From NCBI GenBank assembly GCA_023430545.1, contig JAEZAF010000037.1, positions 1 through 19,170 of the forward strand: a stretch of DNA of 19,170 bases, in the 5' to 3' direction. Position numbers and translations under genes: made by a program. The notes under the pieces are model-generated. The model was not told the origin of the DNA, did not search any database, and saw only the letters and a list, made by a program, of their open reading frames with translations. This DNA comes from Chloroflexota bacterium (lineage in GTDB: Bacteria; Chloroflexota; Anaerolineae; Aggregatilineales; Phototrophicaceae). Shown here piece after piece: positions 7,914 through 15,042 of this stretch. Numbering within the stretch: the first letter of the stretch is position 1; each line of letters begins with the position of its first letter.

Positions 7914-8180
7914 CTCTATCATCCCTGCATGGTTTGTGAAGTGCTGAACGAAGTCCATTATATCGCATTCCATCAGGTGTCGGTAGAGCGTCAGATGTGT
8001 GTGGTCTGATCGACCTTCGGCACGAGCTATCTCGTGTGCTCTTCTGCCTAATATAAAGTGATTATCTTAGTATTAAGGTGAATTTCGAATTTTCTAACAG
8101 TCAAACTGGCCTTAATTGCGTATGATAGAAGTATGAAATATTTACTATAAGGAATTCCAGAGGTTTCACCTTCTTTTATT

Positions 8181-9734
8181 ATGCCTGATCATACGCCGCT
8201 CGGCTGTCTGCATGTCCTGATTCTTTCATCACACGAAGCGGAAGCCGCTGAGGTGCTGCTGTCACTGCGGCACGCCACATCGGTTGAGCATCTGCTTGTA
8301 CAGACTCAAAGGCAGTTGATCGACGCCCTGGATTGTGACAAGTGGGATCTCCTGCTGGCCGATGACAGCCTGTCTGATTTCGGCGTGCGGGATGTGCTGG
8401 CCTATCTGCAAAGCGCGGGCCGTGATCTGCCGGTGATCGCAATGGCGCACAGCGCCGATGAAGCGCAGATTGTCGAGGTGATGCAGGCAGGGGCCAGTGA
8501 TTTCATCACTTATGGCAACCACGTACGCCTGATGCCTGCCGTGCGACGTGCGGTTCTGGCCTTCCGCCGGAGAACCGAAGCGAAGCTGGCCGTTGGTAAG
8601 TCGCGTGTGCAAAGTCATCATCTGAACGGTCAACCGCTGGAAAGACTGCTGGACAACAGCCGCATCAGTGTTATGGCATGGGATGCGGAAAGCGACCGGA
8701 TCACCTATCATCGTAATTTCGAGTCGATTTTTGGTGAGCCGTACCAACCGCACGACAGTCATCCGGCACATTTCTTCGCACGGCTGCATCATGAAGACCG
8801 CGCTTACCTTGAGCAGACCCAGTACGCTGACATCATCAGCCAGGATGCGCTGTTTTACGAATGCCGTGTGATCTGGCCGGATGAGAGTGTCCACTGGGTG
8901 CGGGCACTGGGCAAAGTCATTCGTGACGATCAGCAGAGTGTGTCACAGGTCGTCACCGTGGTGCAGAATGTGACCGACCAGAAACAGTCTGCAAAGCCGC
9001 TCACGTTTCAGGAAAAGGAGCGCACGGTCACAAGACTGCACCGGCGCTTTATGATGATGGCTGCTCACGAATTCCGCACACCGCTGACGGTGATCTCCAC
9101 CGCGAATGAGCTGCTGTGCGAATATTATGACCAGATGTCCGTCGAAAAACACAAGGAATACCTGCTCGAGATCCGCTCGCGGGTGCGGGTGCTGCGGGAT
9201 ATGCTGACTGAGGTTGAGTCAGCGGCCCGTGATGAGCTGATCTCGCTCGAATTCACACCACAGGCCGCTAACGTCGAAGTGCTGTGCCAGCGGATCATCG
9301 CGGAAGTGCGGGACACTTATGCTTTAGAAGGCTATAATCCTGCTTCGCATCCGATTCACTTCCACTACCGGCTCGACCATCCTGTGCAGGTGATCGACAG
9401 CCGGCTGACCGGCCATATCCTGAGGCAGCTTCTGGACAATGCCATTAAATTCTCTGCTGATGGCCTCGAGATCGATCTGACGGTATGGCAGAGTGCGGAT
9501 GCGCTGTATTTCTCGGTCCGGGACGAAGGCATCGGCATCCCGCAGGAAGATTTGCCGTATATCTATGAACTCTTCATGCGCGGGTCGAATATCGGGGCGA
9601 TCTCCGGACGCGGGATTGGCCTGAAGCTGGTAATGGACTGTGTGCAGGCGCATGAGGGGAAGATCAGCCTGCGCAGCAGGGTGAATCACGGGACGACGTT
9701 TACCGTGATGCTGCCCATCAAGACTGATGTGTAG
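8181..9734 (+). CDS. Sensor histidine kinase with degenerate receiver and PAS domains
   Basis: A 517-aa cytoplasmic kinase without membrane segments. The order is a receiver-like domain (about 8-130), a PAS domain (about 152-270; FFARLHHEDRAYLEQTQYAD, SVHWVRALGKV), a HisKA domain with H-box AAHEFRTPLT (phosphorylated H296), and a HATPase domain with N-box RQLLDNAIKFS (N420), DEGIGIPQED, and GRGIGLKLV. The receiver keeps a possible phospho-acceptor (LLADDSLSDF, D61 or D62). However, the acidic pair at strand 1 is SS (LILSSHEA) and the conserved lysine appears replaced (DFITYGNHVRL, where relatives have MKDN). It may therefore be a non-phosphorylated regulatory module. No response regulator gene is adjacent, so it is an orphan. 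The start has only a weak upstream AGAGG at a long distance. A terminator follows at 9762. Confidence 0.9.
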   Translation: MPDHTPLGCLHVLILSSHEAEAAEVLLSLRHATSVEHLLVQTQRQLIDALDCDKWDLLLADDSLSDFGVRDVLAYLQSAGRDLPVIAMAHSADEAQIVEVMQAGASDFITYGNHVRLMPAVRRAVLAFRRRTEAKLAVGKSRVQSHHLNGQPLERLLDNSRISVMAWDAESDRITYHRNFESIFGEPYQPHDSHPAHFFARLHHEDRAYLEQTQYADIISQDALFYECRVIWPDESVHWVRALGKVIRDDQQSVSQVVTVVQNVTDQKQSAKPLTFQEKERTVTRLHRRFMMMAAHEFRTPLTVISTANELLCEYYDQMSVEKHKEYLLEIRSRVRVLRDMLTEVESAARDELISLEFTPQAANVEVLCQRIIAEVRDTYALEGYNPASHPIHFHYRLDHPVQVIDSRLTGHILRQLLDNAIKFSADGLEIDLTVWQSADALYFSVRDEGIGIPQEDLPYIYELFMRGSNIGAISGRGIGLKLVMDCVQAHEGKISLRSRVNHGTTFTVMLPIKTDV

Positions 9735-9761
9735 AAGTGGTACTGTCCTCTGACTGAAAAT

Positions 9762-9798
9762 AAACAGAACCGAGACTGAATGTCCCGGTTCTGTTTTT
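9762..9798. terminator. Bidirectional terminator between convergent genes
   Basis: The stem AAACAGAACCGAGAC / GTCCCGGTTCTGTTT has one mismatch and a loop of about 6 nt, with TTTTT on the plus side and an A-rich flank (GAAAATAAAC) giving a T-rich tail on the minus strand. It lies between the kinase stop and the convergent glucan phosphorylase stop. Confidence 0.88.
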
Positions 9799-9826
9799 AT
9801 TGATGCTCTCTGGCTTTGGCCCGATG

Positions 9827-12391
9827 TTACGCCCAGGTGATCAGACCCGGCTGGAAGGGCGAAGGCAGATACTCATGATTAGGGACGACGCGTACCGAGA
9901 TCCCACGATCACCGCTGGTGCTGTAGCGCACCTGCGCCACATATTCGTAATGACCGTCGTTTTTCGCTCTGACCCCCATCTCAATGGTGCTGCCGTTATC
10001 GGTGATGGTGCCGTCGGTGTTCAGCGTCCCGTAGTAAAGCTGGACGTGAACATCTTCCGGCTTCAGATCCCCCAGAATGACATCGGCGTGAACATCGATT
10101 TCATTGCCGACTTTGACATTCTGGTTCGGGATCTTGACGGAGGCTATCCGCACCGCTTTCCATGAGTCTTCCATGTGTTTACGCCAGTCCGCGAATGCGA
10201 TGCCAGCCTTCAGGTCCGGGGAAGTCATGGCTTCGAAGCGCTGATAGGTGGGCAGGTAGAACTGCTCGGCATATTCCTGCACCATGCGCCGCGTGTTGAA
10301 GTACGGTGCAAGCTGCTTGATTGATTCCTTGACCTTCTTGATCCACTGACGCGGCAGACCGTCACGGCCATGTTCGTAGAAGGTCGGGATGATGTCCTGC
10401 TCAAGCACGTTGTACAGCGCCTGACTCTCGATGTGATCCTGCTGCTCGGCCTGGCTCTCGCGGTATTCTTCACCGTTGCCGATGGCCCAGCCCACATCGG
10501 TGTTATAGGCTTCGGCCCACCAGCCATCGAGGATGCTGAAGTTCAGGCCGGCATTGTAGACGACCTTCATACCGCTGGTGCCGCTGGCTTCCTTCGGGCG
10601 GCGCGGATTGTTCAACCAGATATCCACACCCTGAACCAGATAGCGGGCGACCTGCATATCGTAGTTTTCGAGGAAGACGATGGAGTGGCGCAGTTCGGGC
10701 ATGCGGGCCATCCGCACAATGTGACGGATAAACGCCTTGCCTTCTTCGTCATGGGGGTGTGCTTTCCCGGCGAAGATGATCTGGACTGGCCGCTGCGGAT
10801 CATTGACGAGGCGGATCAGGCGGTCGATGTCACGGAAGAGCAGGGTAGCACGCTTGTAGGTCGCGAAGCGGCGGGCGAAGCCGATGGTCAGTGCGTCGGG
10901 GTTCAGAGCTTCTTCGGCGGCTGCGATTTCACTCTGCGAGACACCACGCCGCACCAACTGCTGGCGCAGGCGGCGGCGTGCAAATGCCACCAGCCGTTCG
11001 CGGCGGCGCTCGTGTGTGCGCCACAGTTCACTGTCCGGCACGACATCGATCTGCTTCCAGACATCCGGCTCGTTCTCGTTGGTCTTCCATGTCGGGTCGA
11101 GGTAGCGGTCGAAGAGCGTGATCATCTCACGGCTGATCCACGTCTGGACGTGAATGCCGTTGGTGACGGATGTGATCGGGATCTCCGGCTGGGGGATGTT
11201 AGGATACATCCACTGCCACATCTCACGCGAGACGCGGCCATGCAGCTTGGCAACGCCGTTGGCGTCCGCAGAGAGCTTCAGCGCCAGTACGGCCATCGAG
11301 AACAGCTCGTAATCGCCCATGTCTTCGCGTCCGAGGGCGATAAACTCGTCGCGTGTCAGGCCGAGTTCTGCAAAATACTCGGTGAAATGCTCGTCGATCA
11401 GATCATAGCCGAAGCGCTCCAGACCCGCTGGAACGGGGGTGTGGGTGGTGAAGATGTTGCTGGCGCGCATGATTTCCTTGGCTTCATAGAAGCTCAGGTT
11501 ATGTTCTTTCATGGCGACGCGGACACGTTCCAGCGCCAGAAATGCGGAGTGCCCTTCGTTCATGTGACAGACATCCGGCCGCATGCCCATCGCTTCCAGC
11601 GCACGGATACCCCCAATGCCCATCAGGATTTCCTGACGGATGCGCTGACGCCGATCACCCCCGTAGAGCCGGTCCGTGATGTTGCGATCATCGGCACGGG
11701 GATTTTCGGGGATATTGGTATCCATCAGGTACAGTGGCACGCGCCCGACCTGAACTTTCCAGATCTGTGAGTAGAGTTTGCGACCGGGCAGATCGACCGA
11801 GATCTTCAGCGGCTGGCCGGTTTTATCCTGTACCAGTGTTACCGGCAGGGTGGAGTAGTCGTTGATGGGATAGTTTTCCTGCTGATAGCCATCCGCATTC
11901 AGGTACTGGTGGAAATAGCCTTCCTGATACAGCAGGCCGATACCGACCAGCGGCAGGCCGAGGTCACTGGCGCTCTTCAGATGGTCACCACTCAGCACGC
12001 CGAGGCCGCCGGAATAATTCTGAAGCGCTTCCGTCAGGCCGAATTCCATCGAGAAGTAGGCGATAATCGGGTCCTGTGTGGACTGACGGTGGGTGTGATA
12101 CCACGTCCCCTTGTCATTCATATAGGCATCATATTCCTGAATGACGCGGTGATAGTGCGCCATCGATGCCGGGTCTTTGGTGAACTGGTTCAGGCGTTCC
12201 TGGCTGACGAGTCCGAGCATGGCGACCGGGTTATGGTAGGTCTTTTCCCAGAGGGCGGTATCGATGCGGCGAAAGAGGGTGTAGGTCTCGTGATCCCACG
12301 ACCAGCGCAGGTTGTAGGCGAGTTCTGTAAGACGGGAGAGGCTTTCTGGAAGGTCAGGTACAACACTAACGGTTGCAACAGGTTTGATCAT
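9827..12391 (-). CDS. glgP: Alpha-glucan (glycogen) phosphorylase, GT35
   Basis: Releases glucose-1-phosphate from glycogen or maltodextrin in the cytoplasm using PLP. The 854-aa length and the N-terminal block LTELAYNLRWSWDHETYTLF (DUF3417) identify the bacterial alpha-glucan phosphorylase branch. Other landmarks are YFSMEFGLTEALQNYSGGLG, NEGHSAFLALERVR, TNGIHVQTWISREM, FARRFATYKRATL and the PLP-lysine block ASGTSGMKVVYNAGLNFS (K609). The C-terminal 110 residues are a beta-rich segment also usual in this subfamily. The start ATG has AGGAG 9 nt upstream. The gene is divergent from the MazG-like gene across a 295-bp spacer with candidate promoter and operator elements. No glycogen synthase or branching gene is present in the window. 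Confidence 0.95.
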   Translation of the reverse strand: MIKPVATVSVVPDLPESLSRLTELAYNLRWSWDHETYTLFRRIDTALWEKTYHNPVAMLGLVSQERLNQFTKDPASMAHYHRVIQEYDAYMNDKGTWYHTHRQSTQDPIIAYFSMEFGLTEALQNYSGGLGVLSGDHLKSASDLGLPLVGIGLLYQEGYFHQYLNADGYQQENYPINDYSTLPVTLVQDKTGQPLKISVDLPGRKLYSQIWKVQVGRVPLYLMDTNIPENPRADDRNITDRLYGGDRRQRIRQEILMGIGGIRALEAMGMRPDVCHMNEGHSAFLALERVRVAMKEHNLSFYEAKEIMRASNIFTTHTPVPAGLERFGYDLIDEHFTEYFAELGLTRDEFIALGREDMGDYELFSMAVLALKLSADANGVAKLHGRVSREMWQWMYPNIPQPEIPITSVTNGIHVQTWISREMITLFDRYLDPTWKTNENEPDVWKQIDVVPDSELWRTHERRRERLVAFARRRLRQQLVRRGVSQSEIAAAEEALNPDALTIGFARRFATYKRATLLFRDIDRLIRLVNDPQRPVQIIFAGKAHPHDEEGKAFIRHIVRMARMPELRHSIVFLENYDMQVARYLVQGVDIWLNNPRRPKEASGTSGMKVVYNAGLNFSILDGWWAEAYNTDVGWAIGNGEEYRESQAEQQDHIESQALYNVLEQDIIPTFYEHGRDGLPRQWIKKVKESIKQLAPYFNTRRMVQEYAEQFYLPTYQRFEAMTSPDLKAGIAFADWRKHMEDSWKAVRIASVKIPNQNVKVGNEIDVHADVILGDLKPEDVHVQLYYGTLNTDGTITDNGSTIEMGVRAKNDGHYEYVAQVRYSTSGDRGISVRVVPNHEYLPSPFQPGLITWA

Positions 12392-12513
12392 GGATGAACG
12401 CTCCTATGATAATGTTCATGTGGTAACGCATAAGAGCCGGTTTTAGCTCTTGTTAGAATGAGCAGATCATGAACAGGTAAGGAAGAATCCCTTAAGCCTG
12501 CCATGCGACGTTA

Positions 12514-12543
12514 AGCATACTCGACTCTATACATTTATTACAA
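12514..12543 (-). promoter_or_regulatory. Candidate sigma-70 promoter for glgP
   Basis: On the minus strand, TTGTAA (12538-12543) is followed after 18 nt by TATGCT (12514-12519). This would give a 5' leader of roughly 115 nt. Each hexamer matches consensus at four of six positions, so the call is tentative. Confidence 0.35.
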
Positions 12544-12555
12544 GCATCGATGCTT
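12542..12555. promoter_or_regulatory. 14-bp perfect palindrome, possible operator
   Basis: AAGCATCGATGCTT is a perfect 14-bp palindrome in the divergent spacer between glgP and the MazG-like gene. It overlaps the candidate glgP -35 hexamer by two bases. A palindrome of this size at this place suits a dimeric regulator, but no regulator gene is nearby. Confidence 0.35.
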
Positions 12556-12686
12556 CATGCCTGATATGGAAATAAAAATTTACCCGCATTTGGATGGCGT
12601 CTGCAATCTTATTTTTAAACAACATTGTGACTGTAAACTTGTTGTAATGTGAATGAAATGCGGCTGTTCATTATGGAGTAAAGCAG

Positions 12687-13013
12687 ATGAATGATGATCC
12701 ACTGCGGGCGCTGGCGGCATCCACCCAGGCATTTTATGACCGCTTTCATGTGAAACCGGAAACCGACGACGCGATCCGGGTCTTTGAAGAAGAGGTGCGC
12801 GAACTGATTGAGGCAGCGCGTGCCGGGGAGTCGTCGCAGCATATTGGCGAAGAAGCAGCCGATGTGATGGTCACAGTGTTGGGTGTGTGTTTTGCAGCAG
12901 GGCTGTCGGTGGAAGATGTGGTGCAGCAGGTGGCAAGGGTTGTCGCGAAGAATGACGCTAAAACGCCTGAGACGCACGCGCAGGTCGATGGAAAAATCCG
13001 GCGCAAACTGTAA
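12687..13013 (+). CDS. MazG-like NTP pyrophosphohydrolase
   Basis: A 108-aa protein of the all-alpha NTP pyrophosphatase (MazG / PRA-PH-like) superfamily, which hydrolyses nucleoside triphosphates to monophosphates and pyrophosphate, often as house-cleaning of damaged nucleotides. The metal-binding pattern is visible as FEEEVRELIEAA followed after about 12 residues by GEEAADVMVTVLG, fitting EExxE...ExxD. The C-terminus LSVEDVVQQVARVVAKNDAK is typical of the last helices. The single short domain rules out full-length two-domain MazG. GGAG about 10 nt before ATG supports the start. It lies 63 bp upstream of the tRNA-Asp gene, which has its own promoter just after the stop. The actual nucleotide substrate is unknown. 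Confidence 0.85.
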   Translation: MNDDPLRALAASTQAFYDRFHVKPETDDAIRVFEEEVRELIEAARAGESSQHIGEEAADVMVTVLGVCFAAGLSVEDVVQQVARVVAKNDAKTPETHAQVDGKIRRKL

Positions 13014-13035
13014 GCGTTTTACGGGTAATTTGCCC

Positions 13036-13064
13036 TTGACACAGGGGAAACGGTCGTTTATCAT
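13036..13064 (+). promoter_or_regulatory. Sigma-70 promoter of tRNA-Asp
   Basis: A consensus -35 TTGACA (13036-13041), a 17-nt spacer and a -10 TATCAT (13059-13064, five of six) are placed so that transcription would start about 6 nt before the mature tRNA. It is the strongest promoter match in the window. Confidence 0.85.
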
Positions 13065-13076
13065 ACCCGTACATCA

Positions 13077-13149
13077 GGAGCCGTAGTGTAGTGGTTAACA
13101 TGCTGCCCTGTCAAGGCAGAGATCGCGGGTTCGAGCCCCGTCGGCTCCG
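13077..13149 (+). tRNA. tRNA-Asp (GTC)
   Basis: The acceptor stem GGAGCCG / CGGCTCC is perfectly paired. The anticodon stem CTGCC / GGCAG encloses the loop CTGTCAA with anticodon GTC at 13110-13112. The T arm has GTTCGAGC. The discriminator base is G, as expected for aspartate tRNA. CCA is not encoded (GAAAC follows), so it must be added after transcription. Confidence 0.96.
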
Positions 13150-13174
13150 AAACAGCCATCAGGCTAATTGCACC

Positions 13175-13206
13175 GGGCGTCAAGTTACGTGAACTTGGCG
13201 CCTTTT
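13175..13206 (+). terminator. Terminator after tRNA-Asp
   Basis: GGCGTCAAGTT (13176-13186) pairs with AACTTGGCGCC (13192-13202) with one mismatch around a 5-nt loop and is followed by TTTT. It lies 26 bp beyond the tRNA. Confidence 0.75.
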
Positions 13207-13293
13207 GCATTCCCCCAGATATTTCTTCTCCAGCGCATCGAATTTGGACCGCATTTCGCGCTGCCACTGTATCGTCAGTGGTTCCAGAGACAT
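13180..13293 (-). CDS. Possible 37-aa protein or gene fragment
   Basis: A short frame reads ATG at 13293 to TGA at 13180. Its product begins MSLEPLTIQWQREMRSKF and continues DALEKKYLGECKRRQVHVT. The composition is highly charged and helix-forming, unlike random translation. However, there is no ribosome binding site (GTTGCCAA precedes ATG), its 3' end runs into the tRNA terminator stem, and the frame opens only 24 bases further upstream. It could be the surviving 3' end of a larger gene. I do not recognise a family. Confidence 0.2.
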   Translation of the reverse strand: MSLEPLTIQWQREMRSKFDALEKKYLGECKRRQVHVT

Positions 13294-13399
13294 TTGGCAA
13301 CGAACGAAGATGTGTCAGGATTTATTTGGTCAGGACCAAACATTTAAACAAGATGTTTCAAAAGAACCTCATCTGAGAGGGTTCCCAACTTATTTTCGC

Positions 13400-13775
13400 C
13401 TGCACAATACGGCCCGTAGTTGTGGAATATCCCGTGGGAATATATGCACGACGGGAAGCAATTCTTAGGGATACAGCCGCAGTATCCGATTTTGCGCAGC
13501 CTGATGGATATCCGTCTTCCGAGGGAAAAACTTGAGTCCTATCAGCCATCCTGTCCTTTAGGTATTCTGATGGTGTCTCACACCCGAAGGATGCGTCACC
13601 CCTCAACGTTGATACTGAAATCGTGATGATCCGTCGGGCGGTGAAGGCTGCACAGGACGCGACAGATGATCTCGACAAGGCCGCGTTCTGCTTCTCCTGT
13701 ATCTCCCAGCTCGAAAATAGACTGATAAAACTGCTCTGCGACATTGAGAATAGTATTGCGGTGTTACTTGTGTAA
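13400..13775 (+). pseudogene. Decayed small gene downstream of tRNA-Asp
   Basis: One frame is open from 13377 to the TAA at 13773-13775 apart from a single TGA at 13533. Its product reads GIYARREAILRDTAAVSDF before the stop and NVDTEIVMIRRAVKAAQDAT, then SQLENRLIKLL, after it. Just upstream, in another frame, is LHNTARSCG. Together this order resembles small Chloroflexota-type hypothetical proteins that start NARKHGfYAR and continue with an EIxxlRxxIRR helix and a final RLxxLL helix; that comparison is from memory. The frame switch falls at an imperfect repeat (GTGGAATAT then GTGGGAATAT, 13422-13442), which could be a frameshifting duplication. I see no start codon with a ribosome binding site. 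Alternatively, only the last 49 codons (ATG at 13626) are expressed. Confidence 0.35.
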
Positions 13776-13822
13776 CAAGACAGTCTAAAGTGTTCCGCAA
13801 TGAAAGTAAGGAGCAGCTTGTA

Positions 13823-14890
13823 ATGAAGCATCAAATCAATACACGTCAAACGGTTATTAAGGGGTTTTTAGCAGGCATCGTGCTGGCACTGCTGCTGGTT
13901 GTTCCGCAGATGATGTTTGCTCAGACCGAAGAAGCACCGGATCAGACGCTGATCGTCATTTCCGGCAAACTGGAAGCCGATGCGTCGGGTAGTTTCTCAA
14001 TTGCAGGCTACACGATCATCGTCACGCCGGATACGCTTTCCGATGATGTTCAGGCAGGCGATAAGGTCATTGTTATTGGCTATCTGCTGGCCGACGGGGT
14101 GAGTGTGGAAGCCCTGACGATCGAGGTCTTCAACACGCCGGATGAATGCGAAGAAGACCCAACGCTGCCGGAGTGTGTCGAACCCACTGAAGAACCAACC
14201 GCTACTGAAGAACCAACCGCGACCGAAGAGCCGACCGCGACTGAAGAACCTACGCCGACCGAAGACCCAACAGCAACTGAAGAGCCGACGGGAACTGAGG
14301 AACCGACGGGAACTGAGGAACCGACTGCGACCGAAGAACCCACAGTAACTGAAGAACCGACTGTAACCGAAGAGCCGACGGTGTGCTTCCGCGCCGATCA
14401 TCCGGTTGGGTTACGCATCGCTGCTGACTTCGGTGTCGAGTATGCATACGTCATGGATCTGTTCTGCAGCGGCTACGGCTTCGGCGAAATTGTGATCCTC
14501 CTCTCGCTGGCCGATGGTGATGAAGAATCGCTGGATGAAATCCTCGCACTCCGTGAAAGCGGTCTGGGTTGGGGACGCATCAAGAAGATGTACGCCGTAG
14601 ATGCTGATGGGGATGGCACCACCGAAGTCGAAACCCGCATCCTGCCGAAGAAGAACAAAGCCGATAAGCCCGGTAACGGCAATAACGGCAATGGCAACGG
14701 CCAGGGTAATAATGGCAATGGCAACAATGGTAACGGCCAGGGCAATGGCAATAATGGCAATGGTCAGGGCAATGGCAACGGTGGTGGTAACGGCAACGGC
14801 CAGGGCAATGGCAATAATGGCAATGGCAATGGTAACGGCAATGGTGGGGGTAACGGGAAAGGAAATGGTAAGGGCAACGGCAAAAAATAG
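13823..14890 (+). CDS. Secreted DUF5666-like protein with TEEPTA repeats and Gly/Asn-rich tail
   Basis: A 355-aa exported protein in four parts. First is a signal peptide (residues 1-34, ending MMFAQ). Second is a small beta domain (about 40-105: TLIVISGKLEADASGSFSI, then VQAGDKVIVIGYL) resembling DUF5666. Third is a stalk of eleven TEEPTA-type hexapeptides (122-187). Fourth is a helical module (about 188-262) with HPVGLRIAADFGVEYAYVMD, GYGFGEIVILLSLA and LRESGLGWGRIKKMY. It ends in a Gly/Asn-rich tail with Gln and Lys (about 283-355). The helical module resembles a motif common in Chloroflexota secreted proteins. ATG at 13823 has AAGGAG 9 nt upstream; an in-frame GTG at 13790 lacks such a site. 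No enzyme domain or wall-sorting signal is seen. A surface or matrix role is inferred only from the architecture. Confidence 0.82.
   Translation: MKHQINTRQTVIKGFLAGIVLALLLVVPQMMFAQTEEAPDQTLIVISGKLEADASGSFSIAGYTIIVTPDTLSDDVQAGDKVIVIGYLLADGVSVEALTIEVFNTPDECEEDPTLPECVEPTEEPTATEEPTATEEPTATEEPTPTEDPTATEEPTGTEEPTGTEEPTATEEPTVTEEPTVTEEPTVCFRADHPVGLRIAADFGVEYAYVMDLFCSGYGFGEIVILLSLADGDEESLDEILALRESGLGWGRIKKMYAVDADGDGTTEVETRILPKKNKADKPGNGNNGNGNGQGNNGNGNNGNGQGNGNNGNGQGNGNGGGNGNGQGNGNNGNGNGNGNGGGNGKGNGKGNGKK
14186..14383 (+). repeat. 18-bp tandem repeat coding for TEEPTA units
   Basis: Eleven consecutive six-codon units encode variants of Thr-Glu-Glu-Pro-Thr-X (X = Ala, Pro, Gly or Val). Most units have drifted at third codon positions. 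The two TEEPTG units are identical at DNA level over GAGGAACCGACGGGAACT, which indicates a recent unit duplication. Confidence 0.9.
14671..14887 (+). repeat. Gly/Asn/Gln-coding low-complexity repeat
   Basis: GGN-AAY codons with interspersed CAG code for the Gly/Asn tail. A 32-bp block beginning AACGGCCAGGGCAATGGCAA occurs exactly twice, at 14732-14763 and 14795-14826, 63 bp (21 codons) apart. The array is therefore expected to vary in length between strains while staying in frame. Confidence 0.9.
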
Positions 14891-14928
14891 CCGTCCTCGT
14901 ATCTCCCACCGCTAATACTGCACATCAA

Positions 14929-14975
14929 AACAAACAGCGTTCACCACTCGGCGAACGCTGTTTGCTGTTTGTTTA
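14929..14975. terminator. Bidirectional terminator between convergent genes
   Basis: AAACAGCGTTC (14932-14942) pairs perfectly with GAACGCTGTTT (14953-14963) around a 10-nt loop. A T-rich flank follows on the plus side (GCTGTTTGTTT) and an A-rich flank precedes it (CATCAAAAC). It serves both the secreted repeat protein and the minus-strand SH3 protein. Confidence 0.85.
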
Positions 14976-15042
14976 GTGAAGCGAATACTGGATTGGTGTT
15001 ACCGGGCGGACCCGCTGCTTTCAGTGTGATCGATTCAGCGGA

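Noticed and set aside
10370..11770. 466-codon plus-strand open frame
   Set aside because: Lies fully antisense to the glucan phosphorylase, whose motifs are unmistakable; its product shows no family features and reflects codon bias on the other strand.
12432..12451. AAGAGC / GCTCTT hairpin in the glgP leader as an attenuator or terminator
   Set aside because: Only six base pairs and no T run on either strand; too weak to call.
13061..13300. 79-codon minus-strand frame containing EPTGLEPAISALTGQ
   Set aside because: This is the antisense translation of the tRNA-Asp gene, a well-known false protein.
13077..13822. Integration site (att) duplication of the tRNA-Asp 3' end
   Set aside because: I could not find a second copy of the T-arm/acceptor sequence downstream, and there is no integrase gene.
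13358..13849. 163-codon minus-strand frame
   Set aside because: Ser/Thr-rich product without domain character, no ribosome site, and it overlaps the start region of the secreted repeat protein; the plus-strand frames there look more coding-like.
13997..14909. Several repeat-rich frames antisense or out of frame to the secreted repeat protein
   Set aside because: Periodic DNA produces long spurious open frames; only the frame from 13823 has a ribosome site, signal peptide and folded domains.
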